Assembly: GCA_035464115.1 (NCBI GenBank)
Contig: DATHSN010000278.1
Location: forward strand, 1 to 17,676
Source of the DNA: DATHSN01 sp035464115
GTDB lineage: Bacteria; Actinomycetota; Acidimicrobiia; Acidimicrobiales; SKKL01
Reading direction: 5' to 3'
DNA: 17,676 nucleotides
In this document: in pieces, positions 8,101 to 14,875 of the stretch
Layout: every line of letters starts with the position of its first letter
Position numbering within the stretch: the first letter of the stretch is position 1
Program-made: the position numbers and the translations under genes
The notes under the pieces: model-generated
Databases searched by the model: none
What the model was told of the DNA's origin: nothing
The model's input: the letters and a program-made list of their open reading frames with translations, nothing else

Positions 8101-9687
8101 CTCGATCGCCGAGGGATAGGCGAAGAACGACTGCAGGGTGAGCAGGCGCGCCGCCTCGGGCCCCTCGGCCAGGATGGGCCGGCGGGGGCCGATGAGGGTG
8201 CGCAGGCTCATGACCGCCCGCTCGCGGATCGGGTCGATCGGCGGGTTGGTGACCTGCGCGAAGCGCTGGCGCAGGAAGTGGTGGATCGGCCGGGGCCGCC
8301 CGGCGAACGGGGGCAGCGGCGAGTCGTCGCCCATCGAGAAGGTGGGCTCGTAGGCGTCGGCGGCCATCGGCCGCAGCACCATGGCCAGCTCCTCCTTGGT
8401 GTAGCCGTGGGCGGCCTGGCGCACCACGAGGTCGGCCGGTGGCGTGAGCACCGCGTCGCCGGCGTCGAGGTGCGAGAAGCCGTCGGCGGCCCAGCGGCCG
8501 TAGGGGGCGAGGCCCGCCAACCGGTCCTTCACCTCGTCGTCGAAGCGCACCGCGCCGTCGGCGGGATCGACCACCAGCATCTGGCCCGGACCGAGGCGCC
8601 CGCGCCGCACCGTGCCCCGCCCCGACACGTCGACCGCCCCGACCTCCGACGAGCACACGACGAGGCCGTCCTCGCAGACCTGCCAGCGCAGCGGGCGCAG
8701 GGCGTTGCGGTCGAGCTGGGCGCCGACCATGGTGCCGTCGGTGAAGATCACCCCGGCGGGGCCGTCCCACGGCTCCATCAGCGCCGAGTGGTACCGGTAG
8801 AAGCCCTGCACCTCCGACGACAGCTGGCGGGCCGACTCCCAGGCGTCGGGCACGAGCATCGCCATGGCGTGGTCGGCGCCCCGGCCGGCCCGCACCAGCA
8901 GCTCGAGCGCCTCGTCGAGCTTGCCCGAGTCGGAGGTGTCGGGGTCGAGCACCGGGCGCAGCAGCTGCTCGTCGCCGAGCCCGGCGGCGTCGGTGCCCAG
9001 CACGGCGCGCGCCCACATGCGGCGCTCGTTGCCCCACAGGGCGTTGATCTCGCCGTTGTGGCACAGCATCCGGAACGGCTGGGCGCGCTCCCACGTGGGC
9101 AGCGTGTTGGTGGAGAACCGCTGGTGGAAGATGGCGAAGTGGCCGGCGAAGCGCTCGTCGGCGAGGTCGAGGTAGAAGTTGGCGAGCTCATCGGCGGCGG
9201 CGAGGCCCTTGTAGACCACGGTGCGGAACGAGCACGACACCACGTAGGTGCCGGTGGTGACGGCGGCGATGCGCCGGCGGAGCCGGTAGGCGGCCCGCTC
9301 GTCGTTGGCGCCCGACGGGTCGCGCAGCAGGGCCTGCACGATGCGGGGGCGGCTCGCCCGGGCGAGGTCGCCGAGGGCGTCGTCGTCGGTGGGCGGCTCG
9401 CGCCAGCCGGTGACCTCGAGGCCCTCCTCGGCCGCCGCGGCCTCCACCGCCGCGGTCGGGTCGGCGCCACGCACGAACAGCATGGCCACGCCGACGCCGT
9501 CGCCGAACAGCTCGGGCGGGATGGGGGCGAGCAGGCCGCAGCCGTCGCCGGAGCGGGCGTCGGCGGCGACCGCGCCGCGGTGCTTCACGCACGCGAGCCC
9601 GTGCAGGGCGGCGGCGACGATGTCGCGGGACGGGCGGCCGTGGACATCGGCGACGAAGCCGATGCCACAGGCGTCGAGCTCACGCAT
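5116..9687 (-). CDS. gltB: Glutamate synthase large (alpha) subunit
   Basis: Makes two glutamates from glutamine and 2-oxoglutarate in the cytoplasm, normally with the GltD subunit supplying electrons from NADPH. The product is 1523 residues. A class II amidotransferase domain begins after a six-residue propeptide, with nucleophile Cys7 in MRELDACGIGF. The central domain is followed by the FMN-binding synthase domain (GSKPGEGGQLPGHKV; VDGGFKTGR). [3Fe-4S] cysteines are Cys1142, Cys1148 and Cys1153 (CIMLRACHKDTC). A GxGxG C-terminal domain (GSAGQSFGAF; YVGKGMGGGRIVV) ends the protein. ATG 9687 is preceded by GGAGG nine bases upstream (9697-9701) and starts exactly at the conserved N-terminus, although the frame is open to 9822. 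About 65 Ala/Asp-rich residues near 770-838 look like an insertion. No gltD lies next to it in this window. Confidence 0.97.
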   Translation of the reverse strand: MRELDACGIGFVADVHGRPSRDIVAAALHGLACVKHRGAVAADARSGDGCGLLAPIPPELFGDGVGVAMLFVRGADPTAAVEAAAAEEGLEVTGWREPPTDDDALGDLARASRPRIVQALLRDPSGANDERAAYRLRRRIAAVTTGTYVVSCSFRTVVYKGLAAADELANFYLDLADERFAGHFAIFHQRFSTNTLPTWERAQPFRMLCHNGEINALWGNERRMWARAVLGTDAAGLGDEQLLRPVLDPDTSDSGKLDEALELLVRAGRGADHAMAMLVPDAWESARQLSSEVQGFYRYHSALMEPWDGPAGVIFTDGTMVGAQLDRNALRPLRWQVCEDGLVVCSSEVGAVDVSGRGTVRRGRLGPGQMLVVDPADGAVRFDDEVKDRLAGLAPYGRWAADGFSHLDAGDAVLTPPADLVVRQAAHGYTKEELAMVLRPMAADAYEPTFSMGDDSPLPPFAGRPRPIHHFLRQRFAQVTNPPIDPIRERAVMSLRTLIGPRRPILAEGPEAARLLTLQSFFAYPSAIETLHDPTRCPFQVHTLDATFAVADGPSGLRAAIERLADEAEAAVADGTGVLVIDDGNIAEHLAPVPSLLSLGAVHQRLTARRLRSETSLVVMADDVRDVHHVAALLGYGADVICPRLALHTVGAEADADDGDVTSPEAQFNYQAATEAGVLKVLSKMGISTIDSYRGAQIFEAIGLAAEVVDLCFTGTTSAVGGLGWDELGADVLALHAAAFDADEPDLGSPGYFRVRRGGEYHAHSKEVVDALNAVTGVGDATPGEAPARIRRRGAAASTDGGADDVAAAEADARRSAAEADAAATAAQLADMTAAHLLQRAIRGESTDTYRAFAELVNTRPVTELHDLLELVTAPEPIPLDEVEPASEIVKRFSTGAMSHGALSKEAHENLAQAMNLLGGKANCGEGGEDPYRFRTRGLGRDDKNSVIKQIASGRFGVTPEYLAFADELQIKMAQGSKPGEGGQLPGHKVSGEIARLRHTQPGVGLISPPPHHDIYSIEDLAQLIYDLKQVNAAQVSVKLVAEDGVGTIAAGVVKALADVVHLSGANGGTGASPLSSIKHAGLPWELGLADCQRALVDNGLRSRAKLRVDGGFKTGRQVITAALLGADEYSFGTAAMIAEGCIMLRACHKDTCKPGVATQRPHLRANFTGTPEGVASYLLFVAEEVRGYLAELGLRSIDEAIGRVDLLRQKVTGDPRVDSLDVSVLIEPPAAADAPRRFVERVELQDPRSELGDRLLADAYRAIWDGDQIELSYTITNADRAIGAALSGAIALEFGALPPRGSATVHLTGSAGQSFGAFLATGVHLDLAGESNDYVGKGMGGGRIVVRPPEGDASFAADTHVDHTPALVGNTCLYGATGGELFVAGAAGERFAVRNSGAVAVVEGVGDHGCEYMTGGTVLVLGRIGHNFGAGMTGGQALVWDPSLERLIARVNNDLVEVVRPDVVALDECRWLLERHAELTGSRRAAELLTAWDRTEEQVWHVVPRDRSSRIASGIARRVATS

Positions 9688-9939
9688 GGGCGCGTTCCTC
9701 CAACGTCGGTGGGGGCGAGGCGACGGGGGCTGTCGTCCTCGGTGATCGGGGCGCTCGGTCCGACGACGGTGTCGGCGGAGGCGCCGTTGCCCATGCCCCG
9801 ACTCGGAGGCGCAGACTAGCACCGCCCCTCGGGGAGCCCGGCTGTAACCCGGTCGGCCCTCCTCCGTCGTGGTCCCTGCGACGTTCTAGGGTCGTCCCCT
9901 GGTGCGAGCGCCCCGTCCCCGGTCTCGAAAGGCACGACG
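9688..9939. promoter_or_regulatory. Divergent intergenic region upstream of gltB and the DUF2510 pair
   Basis: This 252-bp stretch holds no convincing gene. For the + strand gene, TAGGGT at 9887-9892 fits the actinobacterial -10 pattern TAnnnT, 47 bp before the ATG, and AAAGG lies seven bases before that ATG. For gltB on the - strand, TAGTCT (9818-9813) is a possible -10, leaving a leader of roughly 120 nt. No good -35 is seen for either. Small GC palindromes such as CCCCTCGGGG are present but too short to call. I recognise no riboswitch or attenuator. Confidence 0.35.
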
Positions 9940-11160
9940 ATGACGACCCCGCAGGGCTCCTGGGAGCCAGATCCGTTCGGTCGCAACCAGTACCGCTGGT
10001 TCGACGGCACCGCGTGGACCGACCAGGTGTCGAACGACTCGGTGGTGTCGGTCGATCCGCCCGACCCGGGCGGCGCGCCGGCGCCGGGCGCTGCGCCGCC
10101 TCCCGGCTCGGAGCCCACGGCGGCCATGGCCCCGGTGGGAGGCGCTCCGGTGCCCCCCGCAGCCGCGGCCCCGGCTGCACCGGTGGCCGCCGCCGGCGGA
10201 GGGGGCAGCGGCAACAAGGTCCCGCTCATCCTGGGCGCCGTCGCCGTGGTGGCGCTCATCGGGGCGGGGGCGTTCTTCTTCCTCGGTGGCGACGACGACG
10301 GCATCTCCGGCGACGAGCGGGCCTCGCTCATCGCGGAGATCACCGCCGACGGATGGACCGAGGATCAGGCCGGGTGCCTCCTCGACGCCCTGGTCGACGA
10401 GCTGGGCGCCGACGAGGTGCGGGTGCTGTCGCAGAACGACAGCGACGCCGACCTCGGGTCCGAGCAGGCCGCCGCGGTGTTCGCCGCCTACGAGCGGTGC
10501 GACCTCGACCTGTTCGGGCCGGGCGATGCCGGTGGCGACGACGACCCGGTCATCGTCGACGACGAGGACGACACCGCCGACGGCTCCGGCGACGGCTCCG
10601 GCGACGACCAGGGGTCGGACGGTGCCGGTGGCGACGCCACGACGGGCGACGACGGCGACACCGGGTCCGACGGCGACGCCGGTGGGGCGGTCGGCGACGG
10701 CGATCTGCCCGACGGGTTCCTCGAGCTGTTCACCGAGGGCCTGCTCGCCGGCGGCGAGTTCACCGAGGACCAGGCGCGGTGCTTCGCCGAGGCGCTCACC
10801 TCGCTCGAGGGGCTCGACCTCGAGGGCGCGGGCGACGATCCCGATGCCTTCGCCGAGTCGCTCGAGTCCGACCCGACGATCTTCTTCGCCCTGTTCGGCG
10901 CGTTCGCCGAGTGCGGCATCCCCCTCGACGGGCTCGGCGGGTTCGGCGAGGGCCTCGGCGGTGGGTTCGGTGGCGGTGGCAGCGGCTACGGCGACGATCC
11001 CGCCCTCGACGCGCTCTGGGATGCGTGCGAGGCCGGCGACGGGCAGGCCTGCGACGACCTCTACCTGCGGACGCCGATCGGGTCGGAGTACGAGGAGTTC
11101 GGCGCCACGTGCGGCGGCCGGTTCGACTTCCTCGAGGTCGACTGCTCCTCGGAGCTGTAG
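9940..11160 (+). CDS. DUF2510 single-pass membrane protein with cysteine modules (paralogue 1)
   Basis: A 406-residue protein of unknown function. Residues 6-30 (GSWEPDPFGRNQYRWFDGTA, then WT) form a DUF2510 domain, a small Trp-rich actinobacterial domain. A Pro/Ala/Gly linker (40-92), one membrane helix (about 93-117) and an outer part follow, so an N-inside, C-outside topology is likely. The outer part has two related modules (127-191 and 256-330), each with TEDQAxC and a second Cys 41-44 residues on (Cys146/187; Cys281/325). Between them lies an Asp/Gly/Ser-rich linker (about 195-254) containing a 12-bp DNA repeat. The C-terminal module (350-406) has Cys363, 371, 391 and 402 and the motif LDALWDACEAGDGQACDDLY. 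All eight cysteines lie outside the membrane, consistent with disulfides. No signal peptide. A paralogue follows immediately downstream. Confidence 0.88.
   Translation: MTTPQGSWEPDPFGRNQYRWFDGTAWTDQVSNDSVVSVDPPDPGGAPAPGAAPPPGSEPTAAMAPVGGAPVPPAAAAPAAPVAAAGGGGSGNKVPLILGAVAVVALIGAGAFFFLGGDDDGISGDERASLIAEITADGWTEDQAGCLLDALVDELGADEVRVLSQNDSDADLGSEQAAAVFAAYERCDLDLFGPGDAGGDDDPVIVDDEDDTADGSGDGSGDDQGSDGAGGDATTGDDGDTGSDGDAGGAVGDGDLPDGFLELFTEGLLAGGEFTEDQARCFAEALTSLEGLDLEGAGDDPDAFAESLESDPTIFFALFGAFAECGIPLDGLGGFGEGLGGGFGGGGSGYGDDPALDALWDACEAGDGQACDDLYLRTPIGSEYEEFGATCGGRFDFLEVDCSSEL
9955..10050 (+). repeat. 5' copy of DUF2510-coding direct repeat
   Basis: These 96 bp align without gaps to 11267-11362 in the downstream paralogue, with six mismatches by eye, four of them synonymous (third position). 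The first four codons and the sequence after the repeat differ more. Confidence 0.85.
10987..11124 (+). repeat. Upstream copy of the repeated four-cysteine C-terminal module
   Basis: These 138 bp align without gaps to 12122-12259, both running from YGDDP to CGGRF. Similarity is clearly lower than in the 5' repeat, roughly four-fifths identical by eye. The middle parts of the two genes do not align at DNA level apart from the membrane-helix region. Confidence 0.75.
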
Positions 11161-11169
11161 CGGCGGTGC

Positions 11170-11202
11170 CGCCCCGGCCGCATGACCCGTGCGGCCGGGG
11201 CG
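11170..11202 (+). terminator. Hairpin terminator between the two DUF2510 genes
   Basis: Perfect 13-bp stem: arms 11170-11182 and 11190-11202, with a seven-base loop (TGACCCG). It starts 10 bp after the stop codon of the first paralogue. No T-run follows, as is usual in GC-rich actinomycetes. TAGCGT at 11210-11215, just past it, fits a TAnnnT -10 element, which suggests that the second paralogue can be transcribed on its own. Confidence 0.7.
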
Positions 11203-11251
11203 CCGCTGGTAGCGTCACGGCGCTGGCGACACCGGGTGAAGGGCGACGACG

Positions 11252-12295
11252 ATGACTGACCAGACCGGCTCCTGGGAGCCCGATCCGTTCGGCCGCAACC
11301 AGTACCGCTGGTTCGACGGCACCACGTGGAGCGACCAGGTCTCCAACGACTCGGTGGTGTCGTCGGATCCGCCCGATCCGGGCGGGGCACCCGCGCCCGG
11401 GGCCAGCGCCCCCGCCGAGCCCGAGCCCCAGCCCGCCGAGCCCGAGCCGACCGAGGCGGTGGCCGCCACGCCGCCGCCCGTGGCGGCATCTCCGGCCGGG
11501 TGGGGCCCGCCCGGCTCGGAGCCCACCATGGCGATGCCGCCCACCGGCGCCCCGCCTCCGGGGCCGGCGCCGATGCAGGCCGCCGCGAGCGGTGGTGGTG
11601 GCCGGGGATCCAACACCATCCCGCTGGTCATCGGCGGCGTGGCCCTCCTCGCCCTGCTCGGAGCCGGGCTGTTCTTCTTCCTCGGTGGGAGCGACGACGA
11701 CGAGGTGGGCACCTCCGACACCACCACGGTCACCACCGCGGCGCCGACCACCGACACCACCGAGGCGCCCACCACGACGACCACCCAGGCCACCACCGAC
11801 ACCACCGAGGCGGCCGGGGGCTCCGAGGAGGTCCCGGCGGTGATCCTCGACCTGTTCGTCGAGGGCGTGATGCAGGGCAGCGACCTCACCGAGGAGGAGG
11901 CCCGCTGCTTCTCCGAGGGGTTCTTCGACATCTACGACGGCAGCATCGAGGACATCATCGCCGACCCCGAGGCGCTCGCCACCCCCGGCCCCGAGCTCCA
12001 GGCCGGGCTCCTCCGGGTGATCAGCGACTGCGGCATCTCGCCCGAGCAGTTCGGCGCCGCCGGCGGCGGCTTCCCGGGCCTCGGTGGTGTCGATCCGCCG
12101 ATCGCGGGCCAGCCCGACACCTACGGCGACGACCCCACGCTCGATGCCCTGTGGGACGCCTGTGAGGCCGGCGACGGCCAGGCGTGCGACGACCTCTACT
12201 TCCAGTCGCCGATCGACTCGGCGTACGAGGAGTTCGGCGACACGTGCGGCGGCCGGTTCCCGCCGGGTCAGGTGTTCTGCGCCAACGAGCTGTAG
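11252..12295 (+). CDS. DUF2510 single-pass membrane protein with cysteine modules (paralogue 2)
   Basis: A 347-residue paralogue of the gene just upstream, function unknown. It has the same order of parts: DUF2510 (residues 6-30), a longer Pro/Ala/Glu linker (40-120), one membrane helix (about 122-146), an outer linker, one two-cysteine module (about 195-266; TEEEARCF with Cys219, then Cys260 in SDCGI) and the C-terminal module (291-347) with Cys304, 312, 332 and 343. It lacks the first of the two TEDQA-type modules of paralogue 1. Its outer linker is Thr-rich (about 153-188) where paralogue 1 is Asp/Gly-rich, so the spacer type has changed; Thr-rich spacers of secreted actinobacterial proteins can be O-mannosylated, which is inference here. 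ATG 11252 is preceded by GAAGGG at a suitable distance. It ends 10 bp before the convergent acyltransferase gene. Confidence 0.88.
   Translation: MTDQTGSWEPDPFGRNQYRWFDGTTWSDQVSNDSVVSSDPPDPGGAPAPGASAPAEPEPQPAEPEPTEAVAATPPPVAASPAGWGPPGSEPTMAMPPTGAPPPGPAPMQAAASGGGGRGSNTIPLVIGGVALLALLGAGLFFFLGGSDDDEVGTSDTTTVTTAAPTTDTTEAPTTTTTQATTDTTEAAGGSEEVPAVILDLFVEGVMQGSDLTEEEARCFSEGFFDIYDGSIEDIIADPEALATPGPELQAGLLRVISDCGISPEQFGAAGGGFPGLGGVDPPIAGQPDTYGDDPTLDALWDACEAGDGQACDDLYFQSPIDSAYEEFGDTCGGRFPPGQVFCANEL
11267..11362 (+). repeat. 3' copy of DUF2510-coding direct repeat
   Basis: Partner of 9955-10050: 90 of 96 bases match by eye. The spacing of 1312 bp is the period of the tandem gene duplication. Confidence 0.85.
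12122..12259 (+). repeat. Downstream copy of the repeated four-cysteine C-terminal module
   Basis: Partner of 10987-11124 in the upstream paralogue; it encodes YGDDP to CGGRF. It is less alike than the 5' repeat. Confidence 0.75.
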
Positions 12296-12305
12296 CCGGA
12301 CCCCA

Positions 12306-13223
12306 TCAGTCGAGCTCGGGCCAGCGCCGGCGGCTGCGCCGCCGGTCGGCCCGACGCTCGCCGAGGGCCCAGGCCCGGCGCCAGCCGCCGGCGTCGGGCC
12401 CCGACAGCGTCGGGGTGGCACCGGCGTGGGCGCGCCGGCGGGCCGACCACCAGTCGGTGGCGGTCGCATCGGCCACCTCGGCCACCGCGGTCTCCATCCG
12501 CGCCGCCAGGCGACGGGTGTCGTCGTCGGGCTGCGGGTAGATCGGGCGGCCGAAGGTGACCGTGGTCGACGCCCGCACCGGGCGCTTCGTGCCCTTGGGG
12601 AGCACCCGCCCGGTGCCGGCGATGTGCACCGGCACGATCGGCACGTCGCAGCGCAGCGACAGGTAGGCGGCACCCGGGCGGAACGGCTGGCCCCACCCGT
12701 CGGGGCTGCGGCCCCCCTCGGGGAAGATGAGCAGCGACCAGCCCGCATCGATCAGCTCGGCGGCGCGGTCGGCGCTCGAGCGCGAGATCTTGGTGCGCTC
12801 GATGGGCACCGCGTTGAGCGCCAGCGCCGACAGCGCGCCCGTGACCCGCGTGCCGAAGAAGTAGTCGGCTGCCGCGCCCACGAAGATGCGGTGCCGCCAC
12901 GGCTCGGGGATCGACGTGAGCATCAGCGGCGTGTCGACGTGGCTGTGGTGGTTGGCCGCGAAGATGACCGGGCCCTCGAGCCCGTCGAGGTGGTCGAGGC
13001 CACGCCGCTCGGGCGGCGCGAGCACGCTCATGGTGGGCCGCATGAGCCCCTCGAGCAGGGCCAGGCGCGCCAGGCGGGCCGGGTAGCGCCGGGCCCACTC
13101 GGTCTCGAAGTCGGACCCGGTGCGCCGGCGCGGCGGCGCCGGCTCCACGCCGCGGGGCGTGGTGGGGGCGCGGTAGGGGAACGGCAGCGCCCGCACCAGC
13201 CGGGTGGGCGAGAGGCGGGTCAT
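12306..13223 (-). CDS. PlsC-type 1-acyl-glycerol-3-phosphate acyltransferase family protein
   Basis: A 305-residue acyltransferase of the LPLAT/PlsC family, which moves an acyl chain from acyl-CoA or acyl-ACP onto a glycerol-phosphate-type acceptor at the membrane face. Motif I is NHHSHVD (91-97, HX4D with His92 and Asp97), motif III FPEGGRS (167-173) and motif IV VPIVPVHIAGT (194-204). The N-terminal 40 residues and the last 40 are Arg/Pro-rich and basic, which may help membrane association; I see no sure membrane helix. It is the last gene of a four-gene cluster, 22 bp after the LarA-like gene and without a clear Shine-Dalgarno, which suggests coupled translation. The acceptor need not be lysophosphatidate: with a fatty-acyl-reductase-like gene in the same cluster, another lipid alcohol is possible. 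Start ATG 13223. Confidence 0.88.
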   Translation of the reverse strand: MTRLSPTRLVRALPFPYRAPTTPRGVEPAPPRRRTGSDFETEWARRYPARLARLALLEGLMRPTMSVLAPPERRGLDHLDGLEGPVIFAANHHSHVDTPLMLTSIPEPWRHRIFVGAAADYFFGTRVTGALSALALNAVPIERTKISRSSADRAAELIDAGWSLLIFPEGGRSPDGWGQPFRPGAAYLSLRCDVPIVPVHIAGTGRVLPKGTKRPVRASTTVTFGRPIYPQPDDDTRRLAARMETAVAEVADATATDWWSARRRAHAGATPTLSGPDAGGWRRAWALGERRADRRRSRRRWPELD

Positions 13224-13245
13224 CGGAGCCGGGGTCGGGCGACGG

Positions 13246-14850
13246 TCACGTGACGTCGGCCATGAAGATCGGCGGGTTGTGCAGGTGGGTGACGCTCGGC
13301 TGGGGGCCGACGACGTCGGTGGCCATCTCGAGCGCGTCCTGAAGGGTGGACGCCGGCCGGAACCCGAGCCGGCGCACGGCCCGCACGTCGCCCCCCACCA
13401 CGATGACCGCGCCGAGGTGGGCCAGGGCGTGGCTGCACCAGTACCACATGTAGAACGGGTGGACGCCGTGGTAGGCGTAGGAGGTGCGGTACAGGTGCCG
13501 GTACCACTCGTCCTCGGCGTAGCGACGCTCGTAGCGCTCGGCCATCACCGCGGCATCGGTGGTGTCGGCGAGCACCTCTTCGAAGAAGTCGACGTAGCTC
13601 GGGTGGTGCACCGGGTGGAACTCCCACGGGGTGGGGTGGCTCATGATGAGCACGCCGCCCTCGCGCACCGGGGGCTTGCCCCGGTAGAGGTTGAAGAAGT
13701 ACCCGAGGCCGAGGCAGGCCACGAGGATCGGGTTCATGATCGAGTCGACGTTGTACGGGCAGATGTAGGGCAGGCCCATGGTGAGCACGTCGGTCTGGCC
13801 CTCGACCGGCACGAGGTGCTGGCGGTAGACGTTCTCGGTGGTGACCTTGTGCACCGCCTCGATCTCGCCGGCCTGCACCGAGGTGAGCGCGTAGGGCGCC
13901 TTCCACGAGTGGAAGATCTTGCGGCGGGCCTTGGTGGGCACGGGTGCCAGGCCGGCCTGCATGGCGATGAAGGCGGCGCGGTCGCGGCCGGTCCACTCCC
14001 ACTCGCGCTTCTGGAGCACCGACATGGGGCCGTCGGCGCCGAAGGTGTCGTTGTTCACCGTGGTCTCGATCTGGAAGATCTTGATCCCGGCGTCGCGGAT
14101 GACCTCGCCCTGGCGCCAGTTGCTCTTGTGCAGCTCGGAGCGCTCCTGGTCCATGAACGACCGTGATCGCTGCATGGTGGCGGGGTTGTGGTGGTGACGC
14201 AGCCCCGTGTAGCCCGACAGGCCGGTGGCGGTGCTCTTGTGCCCGCCGTCCATCGCCACCAGGTTGATGTTGACGTAGACGGTGAGGTCGCTCTCGGCGG
14301 CCCGCTTGGAGATCTGCACCTCCTCGCCGTGGCGGGTGGTGCCGATGACGACCATGCCGTCGGGGTCCTCGGCGTCGTGGTTGTAGAGCAGGCCGCGGGG
14401 CGCGAAGGCGTCGTAGACCCGGTCGCCGACGGCGTGGCGCAGCTCGCCCTCGGTCATGCGGCGGTGCAGGGCCAGGGCGGCGATGAGGTGGACGTCGTCG
14501 ACGCCGGCCTCGGCGGCCAGGTCGAGCACGGCCTCGATGATCCGCTGGCGGATGTCGGGCTTCTGCATGGGCGGCAGCGGCAGCGACACGTCGTCGAACG
14601 CGATGGTGAGCTTCATGCCCGGGAACAACAGGGCGGGCAGCGGGTCGGAGTCGATGGGCTCGAGCAGGGCGCGACGGATGGCGCCCTCGGGATCGTCGAG
14701 GCCGGGCAGCGGCTCGGCCGGGTAGATCACCCGGGAGCGACCGGGCGGCAGCTTCTCGAGCCGGAAGCCCTCGCCGTGGTGGAACACGATGGGCGGGGTG
14801 GAGCGGTCGACGTCGAGCACGAACCCCGGGCGGGGGCTGCGGCGGCTCAT
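13246..14850 (-). CDS. LarA-like (DUF2088, lactate racemase domain) protein, divergent
   Basis: A 534-residue protein resembling the LarA family of nickel-pincer-dependent 2-hydroxyacid racemases and epimerases, but longer than LarA (about 420). The N-terminal domain shows AFDDVSLPLP (84-93) where LarA has a DxTRPxP motif, so the Arg is Leu. His129 (ALALHRRMTEGEL) and His158 (YNHDAEDPDG) fit the two catalytic histidines. The pincer-bearing Lys position appears to be Thr (GTT, about 170-172), and the EPH segment with the nickel-binding His appears replaced by NLV (about 196-198). The C-terminal part (VIVVGGDVRAVRRLGF, STLQDALEMA) looks like LarA domain 2. It may bind another cofactor or none. 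Start ATG 14850, 25 bp after the dehydrogenase; the upstream bases are pyrimidine-rich with no Shine-Dalgarno. The assignments of lost residues come from memory of LarA, not an alignment. Confidence 0.75.
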   Translation of the reverse strand: MSRRSPRPGFVLDVDRSTPPIVFHHGEGFRLEKLPPGRSRVIYPAEPLPGLDDPEGAIRRALLEPIDSDPLPALLFPGMKLTIAFDDVSLPLPPMQKPDIRQRIIEAVLDLAAEAGVDDVHLIAALALHRRMTEGELRHAVGDRVYDAFAPRGLLYNHDAEDPDGMVVIGTTRHGEEVQISKRAAESDLTVYVNINLVAMDGGHKSTATGLSGYTGLRHHHNPATMQRSRSFMDQERSELHKSNWRQGEVIRDAGIKIFQIETTVNNDTFGADGPMSVLQKREWEWTGRDRAAFIAMQAGLAPVPTKARRKIFHSWKAPYALTSVQAGEIEAVHKVTTENVYRQHLVPVEGQTDVLTMGLPYICPYNVDSIMNPILVACLGLGYFFNLYRGKPPVREGGVLIMSHPTPWEFHPVHHPSYVDFFEEVLADTTDAAVMAERYERRYAEDEWYRHLYRTSYAYHGVHPFYMWYWCSHALAHLGAVIVVGGDVRAVRRLGFRPASTLQDALEMATDVVGPQPSVTHLHNPPIFMADVT

Positions 14851-14875
14851 CGGTGGGGGGAGGGGGTCGGGGCGA

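Noticed and set aside
4321..9819. Very long + strand open frame opposite gltB
   Set aside because: It mirrors gltB codon structure in a GC-rich genome, its product is low-complexity with no recognisable domain, and it runs across the regulator and mauE-like genes. It is a shadow of gltB.
9688..9822. Upstream extension of gltB to 9822
   Set aside because: Cys must follow a short propeptide; MRELDACGIGF at 9687 fits and has GGAGG nine bases upstream.
10579..10602. Possible minisatellite or CRISPR-like repeat
   Set aside because: Only two 12-bp units inside a coding Asp/Gly/Ser spacer, with no unique spacers between repeats.
10796..12748. - strand open frame across the DUF2510 genes
   Set aside because: It crosses two well-supported + strand genes and the gap between them; the product is Arg/Gly low complexity.
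14851..14875. G-run on the + strand (GGTGGGGGGAGGGGG) as a G-quadruplex control element
   Set aside because: It is short, in a coding-dense GC-rich genome, and does not have four clear G-tracts of equal spacing; not enough to call a feature.
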